Shown in pieces: positions 1 through 7,640 of a stretch of 16,420 nt of DNA; the first letter of the stretch is position 1, and every line of letters starts with the position of its first letter. This DNA comes from an archaeon. Lineage in GTDB: Archaea > Nanobdellota > Nanobdellia > Woesearchaeales > ARS49. The stretch is from assembly GCA_016213425.1 (NCBI GenBank), contig JACRAI010000029.1, forward strand, positions 1 through 16,420, read 5' to 3'. The notes beneath the pieces were generated by a model that was not told the DNA's origin, made no database searches, and saw only the letters and a program-made list of their open reading frames with translations. The translations under genes and the position numbers were made by a program.

Positions 1-63
1 AAGCGTGTCTTTCCAATAACCGCTCAACTCGTCCCTGGACGGATGTATGTCTGCTCGTTCCAT
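1..63 (-). CDS. possible 5' end of a further operon gene (partial)
   Basis: An ATG on the minus strand at 63 opens a frame of 21 codons with no stop before the window edge. It begins M-E-R-A-D-I-H-P. It lies 8 nt after the TAG stop of the lipoprotein gene, and TAGGAAAG sits just upstream as a weak ribosome binding site. The stretch looks richer in GC than the operon to its right. It is too short to identify, and it could equally be untranslated sequence. Confidence 0.35.
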   Translation of the reverse strand, partial: MERADIHPSRDELSGYWKDTL

Positions 64-71
64 AAGCTTTC

Positions 72-467
72 CTAACGACTTAGCCCCCGAAAACGATATT
101 TGTCAAAGCAAAGCATCAAGTTCTTTATTTGATCATTATACTTTTCAGATATTTCTTCTTTTATGTTATACATGCCATAATAATCACTTTCGCCAAGCAG
201 CAAATATTCTTTACACAGTTCATCTTTCAATTTTTCACTTAATTCACGAAGCTGCATTTGTTCCCCTTCAGAATTACCTTTTTTTTGTTCTTTCTCATAC
301 GCTTTCATTAAATCTTTAGCTTCAAAATAACTTAATTCTCCATCATTTGTGTGATGCGTTATTTTTTCTTCAAAACTCATTTGCGGAAACTCTGGAAGTT
401 TTGGTTGAGGAGCGCAAGAGCTAAGCAAAACAAAACTGCTCACTCCTAACGCTTTCTTTAAACTCAT
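72..467 (-). CDS. small predicted lipoprotein with half-EF-hand-like module
   Basis: This is a 131-aa protein. Residues 1-17 form a short signal peptide that runs into a lipobox, L-S-S-C, with C18 as the likely lipidated residue after cleavage. Residues about 41-49 read N-D-G-E-L-S-Y-F-E. That is the same D-x-x-L-[ST]-x-x-E pattern found near the N-terminus of all nine upstream paralogs, although this protein lacks their YPGL motif and C-terminal membrane segments. The rest is charged and helical, with two Cys residues (in DELCKEY and LMLCFDK). The start overlaps the stop of the preceding paralog by 4 nt (ATGA), so it is probably translationally coupled. It stops at TAG. Known: such lipoboxes direct bacterial lipoproteins, and some haloarchaeal proteins use them. 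Inferred: a membrane-tethered accessory of the paralog system. I do not recognise a named family. Confidence 0.8.
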   Translation of the reverse strand: MSLKKALGVSSFVLLSSCAPQPKLPEFPQMSFEEKITHHTNDGELSYFEAKDLMKAYEKEQKKGNSEGEQMQLRELSEKLKDELCKEYLLLGESDYYGMYNIKEEISEKYNDQIKNLMLCFDKYRFRGLSR

Positions 468-1459
468 TCCTTAACACCTTTGCAAATATCATAAACAATT
501 GGTCCGACAACTCTTGCGTAAAACGCAAGAGGATGAATTAATCCATCTAGACCGAATAAAACATTAAAAATCCCGTCTGCGGCATGATAACCTATGTTAT
601 TATTAGTGAAATCATCTCTGCGATATTTTTTAGTTAACACTCTTAGCGTGATTGGCAGAAGAGCGCTTAAGAATAATCCTAATATTTTTCTTTTTGTATC
701 AACTAAGACATAGTCCGGAAACACTTCTTCGAATGTTTGTGTAGTGAAATTTTCTTTATTTGTTGTTTCTGAAAAATCTTGAGTGATCAATCTTATTTTT
801 TGTTCAAAATCACTATATTCTTGACTTGCCACAAGCCAACTAATCAATCCAAAACTAACATGTCTTTTATCATTCCAAAAACTATGTTCAACTTTCTCTT
901 TAGAGTTTAAATATGATTTCAAAATATTCAATTTTCTGTTTAATAAATTTTGAACTTCTTGTTCTTCCATGTACGATCTGATAAATCTTAAATCATCCAG
1001 GTCAACATTATACGTTTTGTATGCTTTAACTAAATCTTCTATTGTTAAATTATTTTTACTGTCTAAATAGCTCAATTCTTGTTTAGGATTTTCACTGATT
1101 GTTTTCTTAAGTATTTCTGAGTGTTCTTTTATTAACTGTTCATCTGTTAAATAAATCAAGTTTGCTTTGTTATCTAGCAGTCCAGGATAAAATTTTTTTA
1201 AACTTTCCAAATTTTCAAGTTTAGAAGAAACTGTTTTTTCATCTTTTTCTGTTCTTTTTTTCTCCCCTAACATTTTTAGTTTTTCTTCCAAATAATCGTG
1301 TGATGCTTTTATTTCTTCAGGTGTTAAAATTCCATCTTGAATTTTTTCTCTAGAAAATTCTTCATAGCTTTTTTTTAGTTCTGAAAAACTTTCCTGTGCG
1401 TAAACGGGACTTGCTAAAGCAACACTTGCAATTATTCCGCCCGCCAATTTATTAATCAT
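464..1459 (-). CDS. tandem paralog 9: exported, C-terminally anchored membrane protein
   Basis: This 331-aa member is last in the array by transcription order, of unknown function. Residues 1-21 are a signal peptide ending V-Y-A before Q-E. The half-EF-hand-like module is at 42-49 (D42, G43, L45, T46, E49). YPGL is at 91-94, LTIEDLVKAY at 138-147, a W-N motif at 195-196 and FEEVFPDY at 243-250. The first membrane segment is about 257-274, followed by basic KKYRRDD, YHAAD at 291-295 and HP at 309-310, ending KGVKE. The mature part between signal and anchor is about 230 residues, mostly charged and helical, and probably outside the membrane. It overlaps both neighbours by ATGA. The C-terminal codons for K-G-V give AAAGGTGTT, a good ribosome binding site for the lipoprotein gene. 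Confidence 0.88.
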   Translation of the reverse strand: MINKLAGGIIASVALASPVYAQESFSELKKSYEEFSREKIQDGILTPEEIKASHDYLEEKLKMLGEKKRTEKDEKTVSSKLENLESLKKFYPGLLDNKANLIYLTDEQLIKEHSEILKKTISENPKQELSYLDSKNNLTIEDLVKAYKTYNVDLDDLRFIRSYMEEQEVQNLLNRKLNILKSYLNSKEKVEHSFWNDKRHVSFGLISWLVASQEYSDFEQKIRLITQDFSETTNKENFTTQTFEEVFPDYVLVDTKRKILGLFLSALLPITLRVLTKKYRRDDFTNNNIGYHAADGIFNVLFGLDGLIHPLAFYARVVGPIVYDICKGVKE

Positions 1460-2433
1460 TTCTTCAGCCCCTTGAAAGTCTCCCAGACAACTGGAACTGC
1501 AAATCTGAGATAAGTTATTGAATGGTGAATTGATTCAATACCTAACACGCCCAGCAAGAATATGTCAAAAAGATGATAGTTGCTTTCATTGTCAGTCCAT
1601 TTCTCATCTTTTCTATACTTTTTTATTTGATCTCTTAAAATTAAAGGTCCAAACAAAGAACAAAGTATTATTGAAAAATTAAGGGCATTAAATTTGTAAA
1701 AATCAGGAAATTCTTTTTCAAACGTATTTATTTTTGCATTTCTTATTTGAACATATTCACCCAGCACATTTACAAGGCTTTCGCCCGAGTCTGAATATTT
1801 TCCTTTGTACTCTTTTCGTATTGTGAAGAATGGCAGAATTCCTATGCTCAAGTAAGGTCTTGTATTGAACCAGCTATCCTTGCAGTTATCATAACTTTCA
1901 AAATAATTCCTAAAAAAAGGTTGTTGTTTTCTAAGAATTTTTGCTAAAAAAACATTATCTGTGTTATGTCTTGACTCTATGCTTGTGTATGCAACAGCTA
2001 AATCCTGCAAAGTTAAGTTTTCTTTATTATTAAAATATTGCAATACTTTTTCATCTTGTATTTTGCTAATTAACTCTTCTTTTTCTTCATTGTTTAATTT
2101 TTGGTCAGCCAAATAAACTGCATTAGTGTTTTCATCAAACAATCCAGGATATTTTCGCAATAAATCTTTCAAAGGATGCTCAAAAAACTCTTTTGCATAA
2201 TCATAACTTTCTTTTTCTTCTATTATTTCAGAATTATTTTTTAACAACTTATCTAAACTAACTATTTCTTCATGACTTAAAAATCCGTCGCTTAAGCTTT
2301 CGCGAACTTGAGATTTGTACGTTTCTTCTAATTGAACAACACTATTAAACTTTTCTTGCTGAACTTCTTGAGCATAGCTAGAGCTAAGAAAAGCAGTGCT
2401 TATTATTGATCCGCTAATTAGTTTTTTTATCAT
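1456..2433 (-). CDS. tandem paralog 8: exported, C-terminally anchored membrane protein
   Basis: This 325-aa protein of the array family is unrecognised. It has a signal peptide (1-21, ending S-Y-A before Q-E), the half-EF-hand-like module with D49, G50, L52, S53 and E56, YPGL at 95-98 and LTLQDLAVAY at 140-149. W188-F-N-T then precedes a short hydrophobic patch (LSIGILPFF), and FEKEFPDF is at 238-245. The first membrane segment is about 249-268, then KKYRKDEKWT, YHLFD at 286-290, a second hydrophobic region and a terminal KGLKK. The usual HP pair in the last region is HH here. The start at 2433 is preceded by AGGAAG four nt upstream, and it lies 20 nt inside the end of the previous gene. It overlaps the next gene by ATGA. 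Confidence 0.88.
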   Translation of the reverse strand: MIKKLISGSIISTAFLSSSYAQEVQQEKFNSVVQLEETYKSQVRESLSDGFLSHEEIVSLDKLLKNNSEIIEEKESYDYAKEFFEHPLKDLLRKYPGLFDENTNAVYLADQKLNNEEKEELISKIQDEKVLQYFNNKENLTLQDLAVAYTSIESRHNTDNVFLAKILRKQQPFFRNYFESYDNCKDSWFNTRPYLSIGILPFFTIRKEYKGKYSDSGESLVNVLGEYVQIRNAKINTFEKEFPDFYKFNALNFSIILCSLFGPLILRDQIKKYRKDEKWTDNESNYHLFDIFLLGVLGIESIHHSITYLRFAVPVVWETFKGLKK

Positions 2434-3436
2434 TTTTCTTCCTATTAGTGGCTTCGTAAAGTACAGGTAAAGAGTTTCTTATCCAAAAAATACTCGGGTG
2501 AAGACCATCGAGAAAAAATGCCCCGACCAATCCATTAAATCCAATATTTCCAACTAACACACCAGGACCTATATCTAAATCTCTTTTATACGCTTTTGCC
2601 ATTAAATGAATGACAAAAGGTAAAGAAACGTATAATATGAAAAATAATATGTTGTCTTCTCTCTTATAAATTTTTTCAAGTTCTGGAAATGATTCTTCAA
2701 AAGAATGAACATGAATTATTGATCGAGTGTGCTCTTTTTGTAAAACACTCTCTAGATTTTCTCTTTTTTGGCTGTATTTTTCCATTAAAGGCTTTAATTC
2801 ATCCATTATTTTCTTAACTCCTACATGAGTATATCTTTTGAACTCTTTATCTTTTTCTTCGAGAGTTGAAGCAAGTGCAACAAATTCTTGGTAAAGCGTT
2901 GAGTGTGATAATAATTTTTCTTCAATTGTTCTAATTGAAGGTTTGTTTTTTATATTTCTGTAAATAATGACTAGATCGTAAAGGTTGAGTCTTTTTTTAT
3001 TCTTGAACTTGTCAAGTTCTTTATCATCAGTATAACTCAACAATTTTTGGATATTAGAATTATCTTCCTCGCTTAACAATTCACTGCTATGATACACTAA
3101 TCCTGCTTCATCATCAACAAGTCCAGGATACTTTTTTACTATCAATCCTAAACCGGGAATTTTTTCTTCATGAGTTTTAACTTTACCAATATTTTCTTCT
3201 AAGAATGATCCTAAACCTGCAGATTCTTGAATTGTTAATAAATCATCTTCTAAAGCAGCATTAACTTTTGAATCATAAACTTCTTTTAATTCTTGAAAAG
3301 TGTTGAATTCTTGCGCTGTTGTATTTTGTTTTTCATTAGTCTTTTGTTCTTGAGAAAATGCAAGGAGCGGAAGCGATCCTAGATAGACCGCTATCGCGCT
3401 CTTGCACAATCCAGATAAGAGTGATTTTTTATACAT
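2414..3436 (-). CDS. tandem paralog 7 (divergent member)
   Basis: I chose the ATG at 3436 rather than an upstream ATG at 3478. This puts a typical signal peptide (MYKKSLLSG... ending A-F-S before Q-E) at the N-terminus and reduces the overlap with the previous gene to 8 nt. The product is 340 aa. It keeps the D-D-L-L-T-x-x-E module (54-61), YPGLVDDEA (103-111), LNLYDLVIIY (140-149), a hydrophobic anchor near 262-280 and LHPSIFWIR (312-320). It is the most divergent member. It lacks the W-x-N motif and the YHxxD motif (replaced around VGNIGFNG), and it ends in a basic tail NRKKNDKKTN instead of KGxKK. The stop is TAG, at the expected C-terminal position, so TAG evidently terminates here. Function is unknown. 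Confidence 0.83.
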   Translation of the reverse strand: MYKKSLLSGLCKSAIAVYLGSLPLLAFSQEQKTNEKQNTTAQEFNTFQELKEVYDSKVNAALEDDLLTIQESAGLGSFLEENIGKVKTHEEKIPGLGLIVKKYPGLVDDEAGLVYHSSELLSEEDNSNIQKLLSYTDDKELDKFKNKKRLNLYDLVIIYRNIKNKPSIRTIEEKLLSHSTLYQEFVALASTLEEKDKEFKRYTHVGVKKIMDELKPLMEKYSQKRENLESVLQKEHTRSIIHVHSFEESFPELEKIYKREDNILFFILYVSLPFVIHLMAKAYKRDLDIGPGVLVGNIGFNGLVGAFFLDGLHPSIFWIRNSLPVLYEATNRKKNDKKTN

Positions 3437-4466
3437 ACTTTCTTCTTCTGTTAGGTGTGTAACCTTTGTAAATTTCATTAACTAAAGGAATCGCCATCCT
3501 CACGTAAAATATTTGAGGTAGAAGCATTTCAAAACCTAGAAGACCAACTCCCGCATCAAATGTATGATACCATACTTCTCCTTCAGTCCATTTAGTTCTT
3601 CCAGTATATGATTTAACACCAAATCTTAAGCCTAAAGGTGCAAACATTGAAAACAAACAAGTAAAGACGTGCCACCAAGAAGGAGCATTAGGGATGGCTT
3701 TTGTAAAATCTTTAATTTTGAAATCACCACTTAAACCGCCTAAATTGCGTTCTATTCTTTTTTCTGAATCTTCGATTTTATTACGATACTCTCCAGCATA
3801 CTTTATCGCTCCTAAAATACCCAAATTCCACCTTGAAGTTTCATTATACCACTTGTCTTTTTTTAATTGTGTCGTTGTAATAACATAAACAGTATACGCT
3901 GATGAAGTTTTTTCAACTTCTTCTTTGTTGCTTATTTCTTGCGCGTTAGAAAGTATTTCCCCCCCAACTAAATCATAAGCATAACAAATTTCTATTAAAT
4001 CTTTAAGTGTTAAATTTTCTTTGATTAATACTTTTTCAAGATTTTTATTTGGTTTTTCTTGAATTAAATTTTTTAATGAATCTGAATGTTCTTTGCTTAA
4101 TTCTGTATTTGCATCATACGCGATATTTACTCTATTATCTAGAAAAGCAGGGTAATTGTTCAGCACTTCATCAATCACAGGAATAAAAGTTCTAATAACC
4201 TTTTCTTGAGATGCAGAAATACCTTGCAAATGCTCTAAATTCTTTAGTAAAAAATCGTTCAAAGTGTAAATTTCTTCAGAAATCAATAAATTGTCGCTTA
4301 ATGCTTCAATGGCCATTTCTTTATGTGCTTGATTTAGCCCTTTGTATGAATTAACTAATTCTGTTCTGGGAGTAATATTGTTTTTTGGCTGTTGAACTTC
4401 TTGAGCTTGAACTGGACTGGCTAACGCTATGCTTGCTGTCAATCCACCAACTATTTTTTTCATCAT
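3429..4466 (-). CDS. tandem paralog 6: exported, C-terminally anchored membrane protein
   Basis: This protein is 345 aa, or 344 if the second of two adjacent Met codons is used. The signal peptide (1-21) ends V-Q-A before Q-E. The half-EF-hand-like module is S-D-N-L-L-I-S-E-E with D58 and E65. The YPGL motif is YPAF (105-108), LTLKDL is at 152-157, W206-Y-N is present and IPNAPSWW precedes the first membrane segment (about 254-271). WTEGEVWYHTFD is at 283-294 and QIFYVR at 308-313. The K-G pair is followed by a basic extension, TPNRRRKYV, which overlaps the start of the next gene. It overlaps the previous stop by ATGA, and a purine-rich AAGGGCACAGAG tract lies upstream. Function is unrecognised. 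Confidence 0.87.
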   Translation of the reverse strand: MMKKIVGGLTASIALASPVQAQEVQQPKNNITPRTELVNSYKGLNQAHKEMAIEALSDNLLISEEIYTLNDFLLKNLEHLQGISASQEKVIRTFIPVIDEVLNNYPAFLDNRVNIAYDANTELSKEHSDSLKNLIQEKPNKNLEKVLIKENLTLKDLIEICYAYDLVGGEILSNAQEISNKEEVEKTSSAYTVYVITTTQLKKDKWYNETSRWNLGILGAIKYAGEYRNKIEDSEKRIERNLGGLSGDFKIKDFTKAIPNAPSWWHVFTCLFSMFAPLGLRFGVKSYTGRTKWTEGEVWYHTFDAGVGLLGFEMLLPQIFYVRMAIPLVNEIYKGYTPNRRRKYV

Positions 4467-5560
4467 TTTTTCTCTGTGCCCTTCGATATTTCATAAATTA
4501 ATGGTGCAACAAATTTTGCTGGAAAAATCCACGGGTGGAGAAAATCCAATCCTAGAGTTGTTCCAAAAACGTTAACTAGATGAAATGCCACTTCGTATTC
4601 GGATGTTTGCGTGTCTTTTCTGTATGCTTTTATTAGTCCGTGAAGTAATGCAGGTCCAATAATTGAAGCAATGGCAAGGAAAAATAGTTTTAAAGTGGCT
4701 TTTGGATAATTAGGAAATTCTTCTTCAAAAGATGCAAAATTTATTTGTTCCATTTTTAAGCTATGTTCTAAAGATATTTTTAATAACTTTTTATTTTCCT
4801 CGTATTGACTTTTGTCTCTTGAGTTATTAATAAATAACAATGGAAGAATGCCTACACTGTAATATTTTTTGTTAACTGAACTTTCTTCAATTTTTTTTCT
4901 TGAATCAAAATAATCATTGAGTAATTTTAACTGTTTTGCAAGTTCGCTCAAGCCAGGTTCTGTGCTTTTTGCAAGATCAAACCTTATCTTTTTTTCTAAA
5001 TCTTTTAATTCTTCTTCTTTGATACTTGATTCTTCAGTATTTCTATTTGAAATAAAAACCAGATCTTGAACGTATAAATCTTCTTCAGTCAACAATTGTC
5101 TAGCTTCAACAGAGTCTAGAGAACTAATTGCTTGTTTCAGCATTTCTTCCTGGAATTCTTTTAATTTTTGTTCAGAAGAATAAACAATCTTTGCTTTATC
5201 ATCAATTAATCCAGGATATTGATCTATGAGTTTTTGTATTATTTTTTTACTTTCATTTAATTCAGTTATTTTGCTTGCAAGAGTTTTTGTTTCAGATTTA
5301 ACTACTTCTTCAATTGCGTCATTTCTTAATTTTTGCTTTTCATAATAGTCTTCATTCATTTCTTCCTGCAAGCCGTCCTCTAAAATTTTGTGTAATTCTA
5401 CTACCTCTTGGTGAGTTAACAAGTTATCACTTAAAGTCATGTTAAGAGCATGTCTGTACTCATGAGTCAAACGAGTTTCTTTTTCAACTTCTTGAGCTAC
5501 TACAGGACTAGTTAAAACGAATGGAGCAATAGACAATGCTATTTTTTGGTACAATTTCAT
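4463..5560 (-). CDS. tandem paralog 5: exported, C-terminally anchored membrane protein
   Basis: At 365 aa this is the longest member. The extra length comes from a charged, coiled-coil-like insertion between the half-EF-hand module (D45, L48, T49, E52) and YPGL (115-118). The signal peptide ends V-V-A before Q-E (cut after about 22). Other landmarks are DLYVQDLVFI (161-170), SVNKKYYSVGILPLLF without the usual Trp, FEEEFPNYP (278-286), a first membrane segment at about 290-308, KAYRKD (311-316), LHPWIFPAKF (341-350) and a terminal KGTEKK. The YHxxD motif is reduced to FHLVN. The start overlaps the previous stop by ATGA and has GGTG 6 nt upstream, supplied by the C-terminal codons of the previous gene. 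Confidence 0.87.
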   Translation of the reverse strand: MKLYQKIALSIAPFVLTSPVVAQEVEKETRLTHEYRHALNMTLSDNLLTHQEVVELHKILEDGLQEEMNEDYYEKQKLRNDAIEEVVKSETKTLASKITELNESKKIIQKLIDQYPGLIDDKAKIVYSSEQKLKEFQEEMLKQAISSLDSVEARQLLTEEDLYVQDLVFISNRNTEESSIKEEELKDLEKKIRFDLAKSTEPGLSELAKQLKLLNDYFDSRKKIEESSVNKKYYSVGILPLLFINNSRDKSQYEENKKLLKISLEHSLKMEQINFASFEEEFPNYPKATLKLFFLAIASIIGPALLHGLIKAYRKDTQTSEYEVAFHLVNVFGTTLGLDFLHPWIFPAKFVAPLIYEISKGTEKK

Positions 5561-6561
5561 TCAGGCACCACTTTCCATCCTTTCAAAACTTCGTGCACTA
5601 AGGGAGCAGCTAATCTTACGTAGAATATTGAGGGATGAATAATTTCTAAACCACAAAGACTCATTACTCCTCCATCAATTAAATGATAATTAACATCACT
5701 ATCTTTAAACTCGCCCGTTCCTCTATACCATTTGCCTAAAAATCTTACTGGTACAGGTGCTACAGTAGATAATATAAATGTTAAAAAGTACCACAGGTTA
5801 GGATCAGGATAATTTGGAAATTCCTGCTCTGTTGGAGGTACTTTAATATCGTTTAATAGAGTGTATTCTTTCAATTTTTGCCAAACTAACTCTTGTTTTT
5901 TTCTAAAATCATCCGGATTTGAACTTAGAAGCAGTCCTCCAAAGAAGCCGCAACTAAAATATTTTTTGTCATTAAAATAACTGTTTTCTACATTTTTAAC
6001 GGATTTCAAATAATCATTATATAACTCTAAATGCGCGCTTAAGATAGATTTTTTAATTTCTTCATTCACACCTGGTGTTTCTTTAATTTGTTGTTTTTTC
6101 AATTGGTTGTTTATGAACACAAAATCTTTGATTGTTAATTCTGATTCAATTAATTCTTTAATTCGAGGGTTTTCGCTCTGTTCAATGATTTTTTTCAATG
6201 AAGCAGATTGGGTTGGTTTTAGCTTTAATTCAGAATCATACGTTATATTTGTTGTCTTATCTGTTATTCCAGGATACTCTTCCATTATTGAATCTAATGA
6301 AGATAAATTGTTTTTTTCACTTGCTGGATTATCTTTTTGCTTAAATCCTTGTTCGGCTATTTTTGATAAATTTTGTTCTAAAAATAAATTGAAAGTTTCA
6401 ACGTCATCTTTTGTTAATAAGTTGTCACGCAATTTCTCGTAAACTAATTGTTTGTATTCTGCATCCAATTCTGTTATAGAGTATGTTTTTTGTTCTTGAG
6501 CATAAAGAGTGCTTGTTAGAGCTGTGCTTGCAATTAATCCGCTAACTAACGTTTTAATCAT
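5557..6561 (-). CDS. tandem paralog 4: exported, C-terminally anchored membrane protein
   Basis: A longer frame begins at 6588. I chose the ATG at 6561 because it restores the ATGA overlap seen between most members and places a normal signal peptide (MIKTLVSGL..., ending L-Y-A before Q-E) at the N-terminus. The product is 334 aa. It has the half-EF-hand-like module R-D-N-L-L-T-K-D-D (D46 to D53), YPGI (96-99), LTIKDFVFI (142-150), YFNDKKYFSCG (195-205), EQEFPNYP (245-252), a first membrane segment at about 255-273, YHLID (292-296) and IIHPSIFYVR (307-316). The C-terminus is KGWKVVPE; its added VVPE codons create GGTG ahead of the next start. Function is unknown. Confidence 0.87.
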   Translation of the reverse strand: MIKTLVSGLIASTALTSTLYAQEQKTYSITELDAEYKQLVYEKLRDNLLTKDDVETFNLFLEQNLSKIAEQGFKQKDNPASEKNNLSSLDSIMEEYPGITDKTTNITYDSELKLKPTQSASLKKIIEQSENPRIKELIESELTIKDFVFINNQLKKQQIKETPGVNEEIKKSILSAHLELYNDYLKSVKNVENSYFNDKKYFSCGFFGGLLLSSNPDDFRKKQELVWQKLKEYTLLNDIKVPPTEQEFPNYPDPNLWYFLTFILSTVAPVPVRFLGKWYRGTGEFKDSDVNYHLIDGGVMSLCGLEIIHPSIFYVRLAAPLVHEVLKGWKVVPE

Positions 6562-7640
6562 TTCTTCAGCCCCTTGCACATTTCCCAAACAATTGGCAAT
6601 CCAACTCGAGTGTAGAATACAACTGGGTGAACCATGTCAACACTGAAAATACCTAAAAAGCCATTAATTCCGCTATAAAAAAATTCTCCTGTGCTCCATT
6701 CTTGATCTTTTCTGTATTTTTTAATCAAAGAATGAACTAATGGTACTGCAAAAGCAGAAATTATTCCTGTTACAAGGTAAAAAACAGAATATGGAAAATT
6801 AGGGTATTGCTCTTCAAATGAAGAAACTTCCACTGGATTCTTATTATACTCTGCAATTCTGTTCTCTAATTTTTGAGTTGCTTCAATGAGCCCTTTTTTA
6901 AGCGGTCCTAAATCCAGAAGACTTACCAATCCAACAGAAAAATATTTTGTATCATGATAAGTCCAATCTTTTTCTATTTTTTTTCTTTCAATAAAAAATT
7001 CTTGCTCTGCGTTGAATTGTTTTCTTAAGTCTGTGACTAAATCATTATTTATTTGTTTTAACTCAGAATAATCGGAGTTTACTTGCTCTTTTATTTCAAG
7101 ATTGGTCATTGACAAAACCAGATCGCTTATTTTTAATGTTCCTTTTTCAAGAATGTTTTTCAATTTTTCGTTATCAATGTCTGAAATTGTTTCTCTTAAG
7201 ATTCTTGATTCTTCAGTTTTTAAAGGGGTTTCAGCACTATATGTTACATTAAAATTTGTTCCATACTCTTTTTTTATCAATCCAGGATAATTTTCTTCAC
7301 ACAATTGAAGAAGGATTTTTCTTTTTGCATAAATTATTTCATTATATTTGAATATCTCCTTGTTTTCATTCTGAACTTTTAACTCTATTTCTTCTCGTTT
7401 TGATTCATTTAATTTTACTTCTTTAGCAAGAGTGCTTTCTAAATTTTCATTCAAAAACTAGTACATATCTTTAATATCTTCAGAGTTTAGAACTCCATCA
7501 ATCATTCCTTTATTCAGTTTTGATCTATATTCAATGTCTACTTCTTCAACAGTGTTAAATTCTTTAGATTCAGTTATTTGTTGAGCTATGGCAGGGCTAG
7601 TTAAAGCAAGCGATGCAAGACCTATAATTATCTTCTTCAT
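6558..7640 (-). pseudogene. tandem paralog 3 interrupted by an in-frame TAG
   Basis: The first piece (7458-7640) is 60 codons. It has a signal peptide ending A-I-A before Q-Q and the half-EF-hand-like module I-D-G-V-L-N-S-E-D. It ends at TAG (7458-7460). The same frame then continues without another stop from 7457 to 6558, giving 299 residues with YPGL, KISDL, a W motif, SFEEQYPNFP, a first membrane segment, KKYRKDQEWS, VHPVVFYTR and KGLKK. Aligned to paralog 4, the TAG replaces exactly one residue (DIKDMY-stop-FLNENL against DVETFNLFLEQNL). This is therefore a point change, not a frameshift. Possibilities are a recent nonsense mutation, readthrough or suppression, restart at TTG 7454 (which would lack a signal peptide), or a sequencing error. 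The YHxxD motif is altered to YSGIN. Both ends overlap neighbours by ATGA. Confidence 0.8.

Noticed and set aside
47..319. Plus-strand 90-aa frame across the lipoprotein gene
   Set aside because: It lies antisense to a well-supported operon gene, has no ribosome binding site, and its sequence is the low-complexity Phe/Leu/Ser product expected from reading a Lys/Glu-rich gene backwards.
3437..3478. Upstream ATG start for paralog 7 at 3478
   Set aside because: It would put 14 charged residues before the signal peptide and enlarge the overlap with the previous gene from 8 to 50 nt.
6562..6588. Upstream start for paralog 4 at 6588
   Set aside because: The ATG at 6561 gives the ATGA overlap seen through the array and a normal signal peptide; the extra nine residues are antithetical to both.
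7458..7460. General recoding of TAG as a sense codon in this genome
   Set aside because: TAG ends paralog 7 and the lipoprotein gene at sensible C-termini. Reading through in paralog 7 adds only about nine unrelated residues before another TAG.
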